This document shows, piece by piece, positions 13,543 through 14,400 of a stretch of 14,400 nucleotides of DNA. Under the pieces are notes generated by a model. That model was not told the DNA's origin. It worked only from the letters and a program-made list of their open reading frames with translations, and searched no databases. Source of the DNA: UBA11524 sp045132495. GTDB taxonomy: Bacteria > Bacillota > Clostridia > Christensenellales > Aristaeellaceae. The DNA is taken from positions 1-14,400 of the forward strand of contig JBGUSK010000052.1 in assembly GCA_045132495.1 (NCBI GenBank), read 5' to 3'. How positions within the stretch are numbered: the first letter of the stretch is position 1; each line of letters opens with the position of its first letter. The translations under genes and the position numbers were made by a program.

Positions 13543-14400
13543 TCAGTCGATGCTCAGCTGAAACCCTCCCTTGATCAGATAAAACGCCGCATGACCATCC
13601 ACGATCACTGCGTCGTGCAGCACATCGAAGGTCGCGAGGGAGACGGTGTGCACAGTGCCGTCCACATCGGTGAAGGTGTATTCGGTGTGGGGCGCAGGGA
13701 GGTCAGCAGGTGAGGGGAGCCTGCCGGAGACAGAAACCAGCGCCAGGGCGTTGTAGGCTGCTTCAAAAGCGGCATAGTCAATGGGTTCACCATTACGGGT
13801 GACGGTTACATCGCAGACAGGATTGCCGTCCTCATCGGTGATAAGCTGATTGTTGGCGGCCACTTTCTCGGTGCGTCGGAGGATATATTCTGTGACCGTT
13901 TCCCCTTCGCGAATGGAAAGCGCTGCCAGATTGCCAAGCGCGGTCAGGACAGGATAGCGGCTCATGGTGCTTTCTACGTCATAATCCAGAAACAGTCCCA
14001 CGCTGAAGTGGCTGGAAAGGTAAATGCCGTCTCCACAACGGACGTAATCCACCAGATCGGTCTTTTCTCCGCCGATGACAAAGGTGACGGTGCTTTCCGG
14101 GAAGTCAACCGCCTGGGCCGCACCATCCGCGCTGTTCACCGCAATGGTGCCTGCATCGTGATGCAGCTCAATGGTCAGGCGGGGGGCGTCAAAGCCGTAT
14201 CGCCGGAGGTTGTCCTCCGTGGCGGGGGCCACGTAGGCAGAAAGGCGAAGATTGGCGGCGCTGGTCAGCAGCTGTTCCATCGCAGCAGCGTCGGCGGGGT
14301 AGGTGAAGGGCGCCGTGATACGCCACTTGTCGGCGGCGTCTGCATCAGTGATGTGCCCGTCCAGCGTCCACTGGCTGACGCGATCCCCCTGGGTCAGGGT
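13543..14400 (-). CDS. DUF4340-domain protein, 5' end beyond window
   Basis: The frame is open from the right edge to the stop at 13543 (285 codons plus stop seen), so the start lies past 14400; the ATG at 14280 is internal. The pattern fits DUF4340: WRITAPFTYPADAAAMEQLL (helix of the first module), then LRRYGFDAPRLTIELHH, a strand series with VTFVIGGEKTDLVDYVRCGDGIYLSS, and a second part with VTVTRNGEPIDYAAFEAAYNALALVSVSGRLP ending DAVIVDGHAAFYLIKGG. Proteins of this family are mostly envelope-anchored by an N-terminal helix, often beside ABC-type GldG-like genes; that end and those neighbours are not visible here. Function unknown, probably extracytoplasmic. Confidence 0.82.
   Translation of the reverse strand, partial: TLTQGDRVSQWTLDGHITDADAADKWRITAPFTYPADAAAMEQLLTSAANLRLSAYVAPATEDNLRRYGFDAPRLTIELHHDAGTIAVNSADGAAQAVDFPESTVTFVIGGEKTDLVDYVRCGDGIYLSSHFSVGLFLDYDVESTMSRYPVLTALGNLAALSIREGETVTEYILRRTEKVAANNQLITDEDGNPVCDVTVTRNGEPIDYAAFEAAYNALALVSVSGRLPSPADLPAPHTEYTFTDVDGTVHTVSLATFDVLHDAVIVDGHAAFYLIKGGFQLSID

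Overview
The window is about 14.4 kb of GC-rich (roughly 58%) chromosomal DNA from an anaerobic, low-G+C-lineage type Bacillota, most likely class Clostridia. The reasons are strong AGGAGG ribosome binding sites, near-consensus sigma-A promoters, a ylxM-ffh-rpsP-khpA-rimM-trmD block, and a long HflX with an N-terminal extension of the kind I recall from clostridia. A narrower placement (for example Christensenellales or a related uncultured gut or rumen lineage) is only a guess, from the Pro-Thr-linked peptidoglycan-binding repeats and the DUF4340 protein.

Layout. 1-2411: 3' part of a secreted cell-wall protein with seven peptidoglycan-binding modules and a C-terminal His/Cys domain, closed by a terminator. 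2495-6854: a perfect sigma-A promoter followed by ylxM and ffh (SRP targeting), a 239-base structured gap, rpsP and khpA, an apparent terminator plus a double palindromic repeat, then rimM, trmD and a small membrane protein. 6921-7604: a secreted PepSY-like protein. 7657-9417: an HflX GTPase with an N-terminal JAMM-like domain, ending in a terminator that can work on both strands. 9454-11769 (minus strand): a cytidylate-kinase-like gene, a secreted protein of unknown function and a nucleoside-hydrolase-family gene, apparently one operon read from an extended -10 promoter. 11770-12031: a divergent regulatory gap with a perfect 16-base palindrome. 12032-13489: guaB (IMP dehydrogenase) with its own promoter and a 14-bp terminator. 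13543-14400 (minus strand): 3' part of a DUF4340 protein running off the window.

How it fits together. The left half is ribosome and protein-export housekeeping: SRP54 with its regulator-like partner, ribosomal protein S16, 16S maturation factor RimM, tRNA m1G37 methyltransferase and the RNA-binding protein KhpA. The ribosome-associated GTPase HflX lies nearby. The right half leans to nucleotide metabolism: GMP synthesis by GuaB, a nucleoside-hydrolase-like enzyme and a nucleotide-kinase-like protein. Secreted or envelope proteins of unknown role are interleaved.

I do not see a phage, CRISPR array, transposase, toxin system or biosynthetic cluster. The items most worth a second look are the structured gap before rpsP, the double palindromic repeat before rimM, the JAMM-like domain on HflX, the altered active-site motif of the nucleoside hydrolase, and the unnamed C-terminal domain of the cell-wall protein.
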